46,823 nucleotides of DNA. Source: JALEFZ01 sp039817415 (lineage in GTDB: Bacteria; Bacteroidota; Bacteroidia; J057). Below the pieces are notes generated by a model. That model did not search any database and was not told the origin of the DNA. It saw only the letters and a program-made list of their open reading frames with translations. The stretch covers positions 1 to 46,823 of the forward strand of contig JBCBVV010000051.1 of the NCBI GenBank assembly GCA_039817415.1, read 5' to 3'. Shown here in pieces: positions 8,627 through 18,040 of this stretch (within the stretch, counting starts at the first letter, position 1; each line of letters opens with the position of its first letter). The position numbers were made by a program, and so were the translations under genes.

Positions 8627-9568
8627 CTATTCGGATTCATATGACGATGGAACCCTTACTTGTATTGCATGTGGAATACATTCAAAGTAGGCGGGTGTTG
8701 TCCCCAGCAATTCTCCATCTGCTTCAATCCAAATAGGCGTTTCGCTCTTCATATCAAGCTCAGGGCTTCTATGATGAAAGGCATTTTTGTAGGCGTAAAT
8801 CCTTCCAGTATATAATTTTAAGATATGGCGGTAGACTTCCCAGGGTTTCATTTCCCCCATAAAGGTGATGTCCAATAGGCCATCATCAGGAATCGATCGA
8901 GGCACCATGGTCATTCCTCCCCCACTAAATTTACAGATCCCAACATTAGAGAAAAAAGACAATCCTTCCCGCTTGAAATTGGCCCCAGAAATCGACAATG
9001 ATTGAGGTTTGTAGGTATTGATAGAGCGGAGAGCCGTCCACAGATAAGTCAATCTCCCTTTGATGCCTTTTTCAGTTTTCCCTTCGGTTTCCTTGACCAC
9101 TTCAGCATCATATCCAAGTCCAGCCACATTGATGAAAAAAGATTGTTGTTCCTTACCCTCCACCGTGTAGCGCACCTTTCCTATATCCTGAAAAATGTTC
9201 TTTCCTTCTTTGATGACCCGAACAGCTGCTGTAAGGTCTGAAGAAATCCCGTACATTTTAATCCAATCTGTCCCTGTACCGGCAGGTATTGTTCCTAACA
9301 CAATCTCTCTGCTATCGACTTCCTTCTGTTTCATGATGCCGTTGGCGACGTGATGGACAGTTCCATCTCCCCCTAAAGCAATTATGTGTCGATAGCCTTT
9401 TATAATGGCGGCCTCAACGAGATTGAGGATATGTTCCTTGGTTTCTGACCAGCTAACAGCTACCTCAAGACCAGCCTTAGCTAAAGCCGATTGAATGGAT
9501 TGCCATTTTTCGTCAGACAATCCTCCACCTGCCATGGGATTGGCGATCAGATACCAGGTATTACTCAT
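8627..9568 (-). CDS. Diacylglycerol/lipid kinase family protein (YegS/BmrU-like)
   Basis: The 313-residue protein has the hallmarks of the DAGK catalytic family: N-terminal ANPMAGGG (residues 9-16), the nucleotide-binding GGDGT motif (66-70, in ALGGDGTVHHVANG), GTIPAGTGTDW (about 92-102) in place of the usual GTxNDxAR, and the C-terminal IEADGE that closes the active site. Members phosphorylate diacylglycerol, sphingosine or related lipids at the cytoplasmic face of the membrane. Length is normal (about 300). It is the first gene of the minus-strand group with the GrpE-like and Hsp70 genes. The substrate cannot be read from sequence. Confidence 0.88.
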   Translation of the reverse strand: MSNTWYLIANPMAGGGLSDEKWQSIQSALAKAGLEVAVSWSETKEHILNLVEAAIIKGYRHIIALGGDGTVHHVANGIMKQKEVDSREIVLGTIPAGTGTDWIKMYGISSDLTAAVRVIKEGKNIFQDIGKVRYTVEGKEQQSFFINVAGLGYDAEVVKETEGKTEKGIKGRLTYLWTALRSINTYKPQSLSISGANFKREGLSFFSNVGICKFSGGGMTMVPRSIPDDGLLDITFMGEMKPWEVYRHILKLYTGRIYAYKNAFHHRSPELDMKSETPIWIEADGELLGTTPAYFECIPHAIQVRVPSSYESE

Positions 9569-9679
9569 GTGGGAATTGTTTTTGCAGGAGAAAGGAATTT
9601 TGAAAATCCTTTATTGTCTTTGTAATTATAGCATTAATTTATGCAAAGGAATAGAGTTGAAGAGGAATTTTGACAATAT

Positions 9680-10156
9680 ATGAAGTATCAAAACGGGATT
9701 ATGTGGAAGATGAATGGGATGTGGCTTCTTGTTCTTGCGCTCTTGTTTTCAGGCTGCTCTTATTTTGAAAATGGAGCCAAATCCACCCAACTTCAAGCTC
9801 AACTGGACTCTACTGTAGTGCAGTTCCAACGTCTTCGTCAGGAACATAATCGAGTTCTTGCTGAATATGGACAACAGGTAGAGGTAGGCTTTGAAGTTCA
9901 AATTGGTGCTTTCAGGTACTTTGACTTAAACAAGTACAGCGAGTCCCTTGTCAATATGCGGATTCGTGAGTCGGGGGATGTGAACCGTTACGTCTTGGGG
10001 AGTTTCACCAGTCTTGAAGAAGCCAAAGAATTTTTGAAGGATATTCGAATCATGGGTGTTCAGGATGCCTTTATTGGAGGTGTGATCAATGGCAAACGCG
10101 TAACTGTAAAGGAAGCCGAAGAAGCCGCAAATGGATTTTACGGCGACTTCGACTAA
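9680..10156 (+). CDS. Lipoprotein with C-terminal SPOR-like domain
   Basis: The 158-residue protein has a hydrophobic signal ending in a lipobox, LLFSGC, with Cys at residue 26, so it should be lipid-anchored. A short coiled-coil-like segment (about 35-65, QLQAQLDSTVVQFQRLRQEHN) follows. The C-terminal 90 residues (VGFEVQIGAFRYFDL, YVLGSFTSLEEAKEFL, DAFIGGVINGKRV) match the SPOR pattern of two beta-alpha-beta halves that bind denuded peptidoglycan at septa. It is transcribed divergently from the lipid kinase gene and ends 19 bases before the convergent peptidase gene. The role is probably cell envelope or division related. Confidence 0.7.
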   Translation: MKYQNGIMWKMNGMWLLVLALLFSGCSYFENGAKSTQLQAQLDSTVVQFQRLRQEHNRVLAEYGQQVEVGFEVQIGAFRYFDLNKYSESLVNMRIRESGDVNRYVLGSFTSLEEAKEFLKDIRIMGVQDAFIGGVINGKRVTVKEAEEAANGFYGDFD

Positions 10157-10175
10157 TTTTTCCTACCCGATTTTC

Positions 10176-12071
10176 CTATCTGTAGCCCTTTGTCCACATA
10201 GCAAAGAGCCTTCCTTGCATAGGTGACATGTCTACTACATCCAAAGGAATCATCAACCTACGCGATGTTCTTTTCTTGTAGGGAAGTTTGAAATTAATCT
10301 CCCTTATCAAGCCGTCTCTTTTAATCTTCATCGTACAAGGGCTTCCCTCGGGTCTCCATTGAGAGGTCTCCATATTCATCATGATAGATTGTAATTTTGT
10401 AGCCTCCAAGAAGAGGTCTCCTTCTCTCAAATCGGTAAGTGACTCATCTTTAACTTTGGTGATCAAGACATCCTCCCCAATAGACCTAAACTTCAGATTG
10501 GAAGGATCAAAATGAGGGTTGTAGGGTTTTCGCGTGGTATCTTCTGCCAAATACTGAATTCCTACCTTCGCCAATCCACCTTCTAAATCCCATGCTTCAG
10601 TTCCGATGATATAGCGCTCAAAAAACTGCATCAAATCAGGATGTACCATATCTACGAATTCCTGAAAAACTTTGTCCTCCGGGATAGACTTATTGGCACC
10701 ATATTTTTCACTCAAGGCAAATACAATGTCCTTTAAGCACTTTTCGCCTTGCGTCAGGCTCATGATTTCAAAATCAAGCAACATCGCCAAAACCGCTCCT
10801 CTGGTATAGACCATCCCATATTCTCGTTTCCAAGGATTTTTGAATACGTTAGTACTCATTTCAGTAAAGGACATATCATCTGGAAAGCGTTCTCCATTCC
10901 TAATTTTACTGGCAAAGTTTCTGTTCAAAGAGGTGTACAAATCTACGAGGCCTCCCTGAAGTTGAATCAATTCGGAGAAGTATTCGGTTACCCCTTCGTA
11001 GAGCCATAAGTGCTGAGACATGGTGGGGTTGACATAATCAAAATCCCCAATCATTTCTGTGTGTAAAGTCAAAGGGGCATAGATATGCATGAATTCATGA
11101 ATGGCCACCTCCGTCATATCATCCGCAAAGTCTTCCTTGCCATTATCTACCATGTAATACATGGAGGAAGTACCATGCTCAAGCGCTCCATAGGAAAGCC
11201 CCCTTACGCCTTCTTTCATCAACAATACCAATATCTTACCCAAGGGTGGTTTCCCTGTGTCCTCCATTTTCGTAAGGATAGCCTCAATCATCTCATTTTT
11301 GTCATAGTAAATGAGGTAATTGTACTTGTCGACAGGCGTCTTCCCTACAAACTTTTCTATTGCGATCATCGATTCCTCCAAGACTTCACTGACAATAAAG
11401 GAAGCAGAATCGTGCTCAGCGTGGGCGGCTACCCCTACTTTGGTATTGGCTACGGATAGATAATTGGCCTTCTGAGCGGTAAAAATAATGGGATGGTCAA
11501 TAACAGCATGGTAATCTTTGGCTAGGAATGTTTGTGTTATTCCGTCATTCTCTTCATCCAAGCTGCAATAGCCCTTGATATCCGTTGGCAAAACAAAGCT
11601 AAGTTCGTAGGGTGTGTTAATACCTTGGGAGGGAAAACCAAACATTCCGCCATTGATAAAAAAGAAATCTCCCGGTACAAAGGCACAACCCGCAGGCTCA
11701 AAAATGTGAGGACTCTTCTTGCTTTCCCAAGTCGATAAGTAGGTATAGCTCATTTTGGCTGGGGTTCCCCCTTCTACCAAAAAGGTATTGGGTTTCTCTC
11801 GTTTCACCTTTAACGCTTGGCCATCCTTATCAAAGGCCTGGATATCCTTGACATAATTTCCATAATCTAACTCTGCATAGGTTCCAGGAACGGTTTTGGG
11901 GAAGAAAAGGGCAGGCTTAACTCCCCAATCTAGCTTGGTAGGAATCTCGACTTCAACGAATACTTTGTCTAGTTCGGCTTTGTTGAGGTCAATGGTGTAG
12001 ACGATTGCATCCTGTCCCCAACTTAGGCTGAAGGCAAAAAGTAAGAATATGAATATCAGCTTGTTTTTCAT
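10176..12071 (-). CDS. Secreted M61-family-like metallopeptidase
   Basis: I place the start at the ATG at 12071, because it directly opens a signal peptide (MKNKLIFIFLLFAFSLSWG); the longer upstream frame is unlikely. The 631-residue product has an N-terminal beta domain (about 21-200) as in M61 glycyl aminopeptidases. The zinc site HEFMH is at 325-329, with the downstream Glu in LYEGVTEYF (E359), the usual HExxH-(x)n-E arrangement. A C-terminal module (about 520-610, with LTDLREGDLFLEA) resembles a PDZ fold. Substrate preference cannot be predicted. It is monocistronic; the neighbouring AraC gene is divergent across about 217 bases. Confidence 0.8.
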   Translation of the reverse strand: MKNKLIFIFLLFAFSLSWGQDAIVYTIDLNKAELDKVFVEVEIPTKLDWGVKPALFFPKTVPGTYAELDYGNYVKDIQAFDKDGQALKVKREKPNTFLVEGGTPAKMSYTYLSTWESKKSPHIFEPAGCAFVPGDFFFINGGMFGFPSQGINTPYELSFVLPTDIKGYCSLDEENDGITQTFLAKDYHAVIDHPIIFTAQKANYLSVANTKVGVAAHAEHDSASFIVSEVLEESMIAIEKFVGKTPVDKYNYLIYYDKNEMIEAILTKMEDTGKPPLGKILVLLMKEGVRGLSYGALEHGTSSMYYMVDNGKEDFADDMTEVAIHEFMHIYAPLTLHTEMIGDFDYVNPTMSQHLWLYEGVTEYFSELIQLQGGLVDLYTSLNRNFASKIRNGERFPDDMSFTEMSTNVFKNPWKREYGMVYTRGAVLAMLLDFEIMSLTQGEKCLKDIVFALSEKYGANKSIPEDKVFQEFVDMVHPDLMQFFERYIIGTEAWDLEGGLAKVGIQYLAEDTTRKPYNPHFDPSNLKFRSIGEDVLITKVKDESLTDLREGDLFLEATKLQSIMMNMETSQWRPEGSPCTMKIKRDGLIREINFKLPYKKRTSRRLMIPLDVVDMSPMQGRLFAMWTKGYR

Positions 12072-12288
12072 GTGATGGTTATTTTTCAGGTTAGACGAGA
12101 CTTGAAGGCAAAAAGCAACTTGTCCTGAGTTTTTCATTTCAAAAATGAGGCAAAAGAGCTGAAATTTCAACAACAGAAGCGCTATCAATTCTGTATATTT
12201 CAGGAAAAGGGCTGCGATAAAAAAATTACCTAACATATCATTTCGAAATCGGAGCGATGCTTCTGTAGGGGGATTTGAGATTCTTGAC

Positions 12289-13086
12289 TTGGAGGAATTG
12301 TTTGCTAGAGAAAATCTTCCATCAGATCATGATCCATATACCTATCATCGCTTGAATTTTTATGTTCTCTTAGTCATTGAGAAAGGCAATTGTGTTCATC
12401 GAATTGATTTTCAGACTTGTCCGCTCAAAGAAGGGGAATGTGTCCTGATTACTCCTAACCAAATTCACGCCTTCGATCCAAGTCATAGCTTTCAGGGAAA
12501 ATTGATCGTGTTTACTCCCTCTTTTTTGCAAAAACATGTGGGCTCTTCTACGAGAGATTTGTTAAGGCTCCATTTTGATTATCAACCCTCAGGCACAGCC
12601 CTTTCCTACTCACCTCATCTGAAGCAGTTTGAAGCTCTTTATATCCTTTTTTCCTCCAAGGAAAATGAATTTCTCCCCCAACAAATTGCCGGATACCTTT
12701 CGCTATTTTTGCTGGGACTCATACAAAAGAAGGGGGAATTAGAAAGGCCGCTACAGGATAATCGTTCCAAAGAGCACTTCGATACCTTTAGGAGACTCGT
12801 CTCCACACATTTCCCCCAAAGCAGAGATGCATCCTGGTACGCAGGGCAAATGAGCATCTCCTACAAATATCTCAACCAGGTATGCAAAGAAACGATAAAG
12901 CTAACCGCCAAAGCCTATATTGACCGTTTTATCATTTTAGAGGCAAAACGATATTTAGTAGCCCATGCTCAATCTATCAAGGAAATATCCTTTACCCTAG
13001 GCTTTGAGGAGCCCACAAACTTCATCAAATACTTCAAAAAGAGAGTGAATTTAACCCCAACTGAATTTAGGAGTGAGTATATTTGA
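12289..13086 (+). CDS. AraC-family transcriptional regulator
   Basis: The product has an N-terminal cupin-like sensor domain (about 15-140, with YHRLNFYVLLVIEKGN and ECVLITPNQIHAFDP). The C-terminus carries two helix-turn-helix motifs of the AraC type (about 175-265, with ISYKYLNQVCKETI and SIKEISFTLGFEEPTNFIKYFKK). The start is uncertain: the ATG-less frame stays open upstream to about 12163, and the first usable codon near the family start is TTG at 12289. The residues before it (FEILDL) look like family sequence, so a non-ATG start slightly upstream is possible. It reads in the same direction as the double SnoaL-like gene 105 bases downstream, a plausible target. Confidence 0.85.
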   Translation: MEELFARENLPSDHDPYTYHRLNFYVLLVIEKGNCVHRIDFQTCPLKEGECVLITPNQIHAFDPSHSFQGKLIVFTPSFLQKHVGSSTRDLLRLHFDYQPSGTALSYSPHLKQFEALYILFSSKENEFLPQQIAGYLSLFLLGLIQKKGELERPLQDNRSKEHFDTFRRLVSTHFPQSRDASWYAGQMSISYKYLNQVCKETIKLTAKAYIDRFIILEAKRYLVAHAQSIKEISFTLGFEEPTNFIKYFKKRVNLTPTEFRSEYI

Positions 13087-13191
13087 GTTCAACTAGGTTC
13101 GACATTTACCATATTTTTGAATTCATTCATCTTTCCTCAACGGAAGATTAGTCAGAACTTTGTCTCATACTAAAAGCATCACAAATAGATT

Positions 13192-13974
13192 ATGGGACAA
13201 AAACTCGAAAACGCTAAAAAACTTTACCTGGAAGGGATCAGAGATGGACACTATGAAGAAGCCGTCAATGCCTACACAGGAGCTCGCTACACCCAGCATT
13301 CAACAGGGGTAAAAGACGGAAAAGAAGGTTTCATTGAATTCTTTTCAGAGTTCGTGGCTAGAAACCCCAAACGTGATATCCAAATCGTAAGAGGTTGGGA
13401 AGATGGCGAATATGTCTTCGTTCAGGCCTACCAAAATATCAATGAAGGAGAAGCTGAATGGGTAACGACCGATTTCTTCCACACAGATGAAAACGATAAA
13501 ATCATCGAACACTGGGATGTCATCACCAAATTTCATCCTTCTACTCCATCTGGCCATACTTCGGTGGATGGACCTACCGAAGTAGTAGATCTAGACAAAA
13601 CGGAAGAAAATAAGGCCCTCGTACGCAACCTAATTGAACAAGCCCTCATGCCTGGAGGTGATCCTACTCGTTTGGGAGAATTCATTTCCGAAGAAACATA
13701 CATCCAGCACAATCCAGAAGTGGCAGATGGTTTCGAGCATTTTTACAAGCTTGCCACCATGCCCAATCCTCCTCTGACCTACAGTGAGATTGTTCTTCTC
13801 GTTGGACAGGGAAATTTTGTGGCTACCCTTTCTAAAGCCAACTGGAATGATGGCAAGTTGAACCAAGATTATGCCCAAGTAGACATCTTCCGTGTAGAGA
13901 ATGGGAAAGTTGTAGAGCATTGGGACAATGTGGAGCCTGTGCCAGAAGTAAACGTAAACGGAGGAAAATTTTAG
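13192..13974 (+). CDS. Two-domain SnoaL/NTF2-like protein
   Basis: The 260-residue protein consists of two SnoaL-like (NTF2-fold) modules, roughly residues 1-125 and 135-260. Each carries the ARYTQHSTGVKDG / ETYIQHNPEVADG box and the matching ending KIIEHWDVI / KVVEHWDNV. The H-W-D triplet near each C-terminal strand is typical of SnoaL-like proteins in the ester-cyclase/aldol-condensation group (COG4922-like). There is no signal peptide, so it should be cytoplasmic. The two halves look like an internal duplication. The AraC-type gene upstream suggests inducible expression. The enzymatic role, if any, is unknown. Confidence 0.75.
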   Translation: MGQKLENAKKLYLEGIRDGHYEEAVNAYTGARYTQHSTGVKDGKEGFIEFFSEFVARNPKRDIQIVRGWEDGEYVFVQAYQNINEGEAEWVTTDFFHTDENDKIIEHWDVITKFHPSTPSGHTSVDGPTEVVDLDKTEENKALVRNLIEQALMPGGDPTRLGEFISEETYIQHNPEVADGFEHFYKLATMPNPPLTYSEIVLLVGQGNFVATLSKANWNDGKLNQDYAQVDIFRVENGKVVEHWDNVEPVPEVNVNGGKF

Positions 13975-14013
13975 TGTCAGTTTCAAACTGACAAAAACGT
14001 CGTTTTTGATTAG

Positions 14014-14043
14014 AAAAGGGAAGATGTGAATCTTCTCTTTTTT
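14014..14043 (+). terminator. Rho-independent terminator after the SnoaL-like gene
   Basis: A 12-bp stem, AAAAGGGAAGAT (14014-14025) and ATCTTCTCTTTT (14030-14041) with one G-U pair, has a GTGA loop and runs into T residues to 14043. It lies 40 bases after the SnoaL-like stop codon and separates it from the convergent beta-propeller gene. A smaller hairpin (GTCAGTTT/AAACTGAC) sits directly after the stop codon. Confidence 0.7.
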
Positions 14044-14047
14044 ATTA

Positions 14048-15088
14048 TCACACCCGAACCAACCTCACTGGATAAGTCTTGCCTGAATACCACTGCGGAA
14101 CATAAATATTGCCATCCTGATCGATACAGACATCGTGGGGATTCATGAAACTGGTTCCATCATAAGTTGGTGGCTCTAGGCCTCCCTGAGTGTATAGGGG
14201 TGAGGTACCTCCAGGTAAAGAGATGATGTTGTTGTCAGAATCAAGAACGGCGACCATGCCATCATAGTTCCACCAGTCTTTTGTTACAATGACCGCGAAG
14301 TACAAAAGACCATCCCTAATGACTGGACGGCAGATAGAACAGCCGTTTAAGTCGATTGTTTCCAAGTGTTTTCCATCAAGGCTGAAGCGTTTAAATTGTT
14401 GGGTACTTCGACTGGTAATGAGGAGCTCTTCTCCCTTACCAGGACGCGTATCCAAGGCAATCCCATGACAACAATCAAATAAATCATTCTCCTGCCCTTT
14501 GCCCCCAAAATGATGTTGATACTCACCTTCTGCTGAGAATTTGGTGATATAATTCAAGCCGTAGCCATCAGCTACATAGAAACTCCCATCTGGAAGGACA
14601 GCCACTTCTGTTGGCTTCCATTGGGAAGCCTCCTGATACACACCAGATTCACGGGGAAAGGAAAGTTCAAACATCACTTTTCCGGCTAGTGTGGTTTTGT
14701 AAACTTTGTTGATTTCTGTATCGGTTATAAAGAGAAATTCTTCACCGCTTATTTCAGCATGGGTAAGACCGTGTGCTCCAGGAAGATTAAGCGTCCAAGT
14801 GTCCTTGACCTTTCCATCCAAGTTGTAGATGATGATGTTGTTCTTGAGATGATCGGTTAGCAGAATCAACCTTCCACTATTATCCTGTATCATTTCATGA
14901 CAGTTCTTGACTGGAATGCGGTTTGGTTTTTGAGTTCCCCATTCTTTGTCCAGGCGGTATCGATGTTCCCCATGCCCAATGATAGGGCCTTTTAGAGAGG
15001 GCTTGTTGATGATGTTAAAGGTCGTCGGAATGCTTAAACCAGCGCCAAACATACTGGATACTTTGAGGAATTCTCTGCGAGTTGTCAT
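14048..15088 (-). CDS. Tat-exported NHL/six-bladed beta-propeller protein
   Basis: The 346-residue protein starts with a twin-arginine signal (TRREFLKVSSMFGAGLSI). The remainder is a series of NHL-type blades of about 45 residues, with repeated patterns such as PTEVAVLPDGSFYVADGYG, HGIALDTRPGKGEELLITSR and NPHDVCIDQDGNIYVPQW. The family fold is a six-bladed propeller; related members bind ligands or act as lyases, but no catalytic signature is clear. Export through Tat points to a folded protein or a bound cofactor. It is the last gene of the four-gene minus-strand operon with a cytochrome, a DUF1501 protein and a DUF1553 protein, 66 bases after the cytochrome gene, so a periplasmic role with those partners is inferred. 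Confidence 0.75.
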   Translation of the reverse strand: MTTRREFLKVSSMFGAGLSIPTTFNIINKPSLKGPIIGHGEHRYRLDKEWGTQKPNRIPVKNCHEMIQDNSGRLILLTDHLKNNIIIYNLDGKVKDTWTLNLPGAHGLTHAEISGEEFLFITDTEINKVYKTTLAGKVMFELSFPRESGVYQEASQWKPTEVAVLPDGSFYVADGYGLNYITKFSAEGEYQHHFGGKGQENDLFDCCHGIALDTRPGKGEELLITSRSTQQFKRFSLDGKHLETIDLNGCSICRPVIRDGLLYFAVIVTKDWWNYDGMVAVLDSDNNIISLPGGTSPLYTQGGLEPPTYDGTSFMNPHDVCIDQDGNIYVPQWYSGKTYPVRLVRV

Positions 15089-15154
15089 GATTTTTTTTTT
15101 ACGATTTTACGTTTGGGGGAGGGCAAGCCAATTGGATTCTGGACTATTGGATTT

Positions 15155-16504
15155 CTACCACTTAAATCCTTTGACCAGTTCCACATTTGGTAATTGCCTC
15201 TCCAATTCACTTATCTGCTTTTCATTTAGGCTACTTTCCCAGACATATAAGGTCTTGAGATGCTCCGAACCTTGTAGAACTGCTAACAAATCACCCTTGA
15301 TCTTTGTCTGGGTTAGGTTTAGGCTTTCCAGATGTGGGGCCTTTAGGATGGTATTCAATTTATCTATCTCTATTTCTTGTCCCATCAAGGTCAATTGGGT
15401 CAAATGAGGCCAATCTTGGATTTTTCCTATTTCAACTAAACTCCCTTTATATTTTTGGAAATTCAGGACTGTGATGAAGGAGGCGGCTGGTTGAAGGACC
15501 TCGACAAAGCCTTCTTCCCAACTGGTATCAGGGGCTTCTACAGCCAATAATCCATTGTTCTGCGCCAGCGCTTCTACACGAAATCCATGTTGTGCCAATC
15601 GTTGGATCAGCTCTTCATCTGGGAAAATTTTTTCTCCAATAGATTCGATATAAGACTTTTCTGACAAATCAATTCCATACCTATTCTCTAATTGAGCCAT
15701 AATATCCTTTGGAGGATTCTCTGGAATTCCTGCTTTTGCTGAAGCCCCACTTTCTATCCACCAACTCAATAGCCTGATTTGCGGATAGGTTAATGGCTCT
15801 CCCGAAGGAGGCATGTACTTTTTGTTTGTGCGTTGAAGGCTTAGCCTTTTGATAATTTCACTTTCCTCAGGATTTCCTCTTACCCATAAACTTCCATGTA
15901 AACCACCTGCCTGAGCCTTGGCCAGAGAGCCTAGGTTCAATCCTCCATAGGTGCGTTCGTTGCCATGGCAGTGCATACACTTTTCCTCAAAAACTGGCTG
16001 AATGAGATCCTGAAAGATTTTTATGGAATCATGGTCTTGGGGAGTTTCTGCTATGAGTTCGTCCTCCATTGTCTTGGAGCCTGGCATAAACTGGCTTAGG
16101 TATCCTTCCCCATGTGTAAGTTCTCCGCCTCGATGTCCAGTTATGGTCATAAGGATAAGGGCCATTAGCATTCCAACAGGAGACCATTTTGACAAGTCTC
16201 CTAACCAACCTTTTTTCATGATCCAAAGAAGGCCTGTCAAGGCAACCAATGTGGGTCCCATCCACTTATGCCTATTTAAAGCATCCCCTGCATACCTTCC
16301 TGCATGCTCGAGAGATAGCCCCATCCAAGCAGCTAACAAGGAGGATACAAAAGCGACTAGGAGAAGTACTGAAGATAGTTTTCCCCAGTCTTTGAAACGA
16401 GGAAAGAGGGCCATTCCTTCTGTAATCCCTACTCCAATCAGCAGGCCTATGGGCAAATGGACGAGGAGAGGATGAAACCTTCCCCAAAATATAGCGAGGT
16501 CCAT
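15155..16504 (-). CDS. Membrane-bound c-type cytochrome with DUF2231-like N-terminus and leucine-rich-repeat C-terminus
   Basis: The 449-residue protein has three parts. Residues 1-125 are hydrophobic with about four membrane segments and the motif HPLLVHLPIG seen in DUF2231-like cytochrome fusion proteins. Residues about 160-260 form a cytochrome c domain with a single heme-binding CMHCH (C176, C179, H180) and a likely axial methionine in KKYMPPSG. Residues about 300-449 form irregular leucine-rich repeats (LTQLTLMG, LESLNLTQTKI, LKTLYVWES). This resembles the planctomycete-type cytochrome domain architecture. The gene lies between the DUF1501 and beta-propeller genes with gaps of 39 and 66 bases. 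It probably passes electrons from the periplasmic DUF1553 partner to the membrane (inference). Confidence 0.8.
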   Translation of the reverse strand: MDLAIFWGRFHPLLVHLPIGLLIGVGITEGMALFPRFKDWGKLSSVLLLVAFVSSLLAAWMGLSLEHAGRYAGDALNRHKWMGPTLVALTGLLWIMKKGWLGDLSKWSPVGMLMALILMTITGHRGGELTHGEGYLSQFMPGSKTMEDELIAETPQDHDSIKIFQDLIQPVFEEKCMHCHGNERTYGGLNLGSLAKAQAGGLHGSLWVRGNPEESEIIKRLSLQRTNKKYMPPSGEPLTYPQIRLLSWWIESGASAKAGIPENPPKDIMAQLENRYGIDLSEKSYIESIGEKIFPDEELIQRLAQHGFRVEALAQNNGLLAVEAPDTSWEEGFVEVLQPAASFITVLNFQKYKGSLVEIGKIQDWPHLTQLTLMGQEIEIDKLNTILKAPHLESLNLTQTKIKGDLLAVLQGSEHLKTLYVWESSLNEKQISELERQLPNVELVKGFKW

Positions 16505-16543
16505 GTGTGTGATTTGTTATAGATTGAGTATAAGAACTTTTGC

Positions 16544-17989
16544 CTAACTCAATAGGTCCTTAACTACCTTGCCATGAACATCAGTGAGCCTATACCTTCT
16601 CCCTTGGAATTTATAGGTTAATCGTTCGTGGTCAATTCCCAATAAATGCATCAAGGTGGCCTGAAAATCATGCACATGGACTCCATTTTCCACCACGTTA
16701 TAACCAAAGTCGTCTGTCCTTCCATAGGACATACCCTTTTTGATTCCAGCTCCCGCCATGAATAAAGTGAAGCATCTTGGGTGATGATCACGGCCATAGG
16801 TCGTTTTTGTCAAAGTCCCTTGGGAGTAGCTGGTTCTTCCGAATTCTCCACCCCAGATAACAAGGGTATCTTCCAACAGCCCTCTTTGTTTCAGGTCCAT
16901 AATCAGAGCAGCCGAACCTTGATCAGTCTCTTGACATTGTCCTGGGATGTTTTGTGGAAGGGCCCCATGATGATCCCAGCCTTGATGATAGAGTTGGACA
17001 AATTTAACATCCCTTTCAATCAATCGCCTTGCCAGGAGACAGTTTGCGGCAAAAGTTCCAGGTGTACGACTATCCTTTCCATATAAATCATAGATATAGT
17101 CTGGTTCTCCTGAAACATCCATTACCTCAGGAACAGAAGTTTGCATTCTAAAGGCCATTTCATATTGTGCCATCCTGGCCAGGATTTCGGGGTCTTGGTA
17201 TTCGTCGTATTTCTGCTGTTGGAGTTTGGCGATCTGGTCTAATTGACGGCGACGATCGCTTTCATTGACCCCTGGGGGATTGGCTAAGTACAGAACAGGA
17301 TTTTTACCTGAACGGAACTGAACGCCTTGATGTTCTGGGGGTAAAAAGCCATTCCCCCACAAACGATTGTATAAAGGTTGTCCGGTTTTATTCTTCGTCA
17401 CCAAGACTACAAAGGCGGGTAAATTTTCATTGTCGCTTCCCAAGCCATAACTCAACCAGGACCCGATAGAAGGTCTTCCAGGGAATTGCGAACCCGTTTG
17501 TAGGAAGGTTATGGCGGGATCATGGTTGATGGCCTCTGTGTACATACTTTTGACGAAGAGGAGTTCATCGGCAATTTTGGCTGTATATGGCATTAAGTCG
17601 CTGATCCATGCTCCGCTTTCTCCATGTTGAGAAAAATGGAACTGTGAACCTGCCATAGGAAAAGTCGCCTGCCCTCCACTCATACCCGTTAGTCGTTGCC
17701 CCCCGAAAACTGAAGCAGGTAAGTCTTCACCATTTCTTTGTTGGAGAATGGGCTTGTGATCAAATAAATCCAGCTGGGAAGGCGCCCCTGATTGAAAGAG
17801 GTAAATGATCCTTTTTACTTTAGGAGCAAAATGTGGTTTCCCTAAAATTCCATCCCCAGGGACTGTATTACCCAATACACCCATTGGATTTAAGAAGGAG
17901 GAAAAGGTCAAAGCACCTAATCCTAAGGAGGTTTTGGTGAGAAAATCCCTTCTGCTGTAGTTCTTATTTTGATTTTCACAATGAGACAT
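16544..17989 (-). CDS. DUF1501-family Tat-exported protein (sulfatase-like fold)
   Basis: The 481-residue protein begins with a Tat signal (SRRDFLTKTSLGLGALTFSSF). The body matches DUF1501, a family related to alkaline phosphatase/sulfatase folds: KRIIYLFQSGAPSQLDLFDHKP at the start, VQLYHQGWDHHG in the middle, LVIWGGEFGRTSYSQG and the late FQATLMHLLGIDHERLTYKF. Length is normal for the family. DUF1501 genes nearly always pair with DUF1549/DUF1553 genes, as here with the gene 51 bases upstream. The biochemical activity of the family has not been established to my knowledge. Confidence 0.9.
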   Translation of the reverse strand: MSHCENQNKNYSRRDFLTKTSLGLGALTFSSFLNPMGVLGNTVPGDGILGKPHFAPKVKRIIYLFQSGAPSQLDLFDHKPILQQRNGEDLPASVFGGQRLTGMSGGQATFPMAGSQFHFSQHGESGAWISDLMPYTAKIADELLFVKSMYTEAINHDPAITFLQTGSQFPGRPSIGSWLSYGLGSDNENLPAFVVLVTKNKTGQPLYNRLWGNGFLPPEHQGVQFRSGKNPVLYLANPPGVNESDRRRQLDQIAKLQQQKYDEYQDPEILARMAQYEMAFRMQTSVPEVMDVSGEPDYIYDLYGKDSRTPGTFAANCLLARRLIERDVKFVQLYHQGWDHHGALPQNIPGQCQETDQGSAALIMDLKQRGLLEDTLVIWGGEFGRTSYSQGTLTKTTYGRDHHPRCFTLFMAGAGIKKGMSYGRTDDFGYNVVENGVHVHDFQATLMHLLGIDHERLTYKFQGRRYRLTDVHGKVVKDLLS

Positions 17990-18040
17990 AGGACTTGTTC
18001 TTTTAGCTGGAGAATATTTTTCGTGGATGAAGCTATATCG

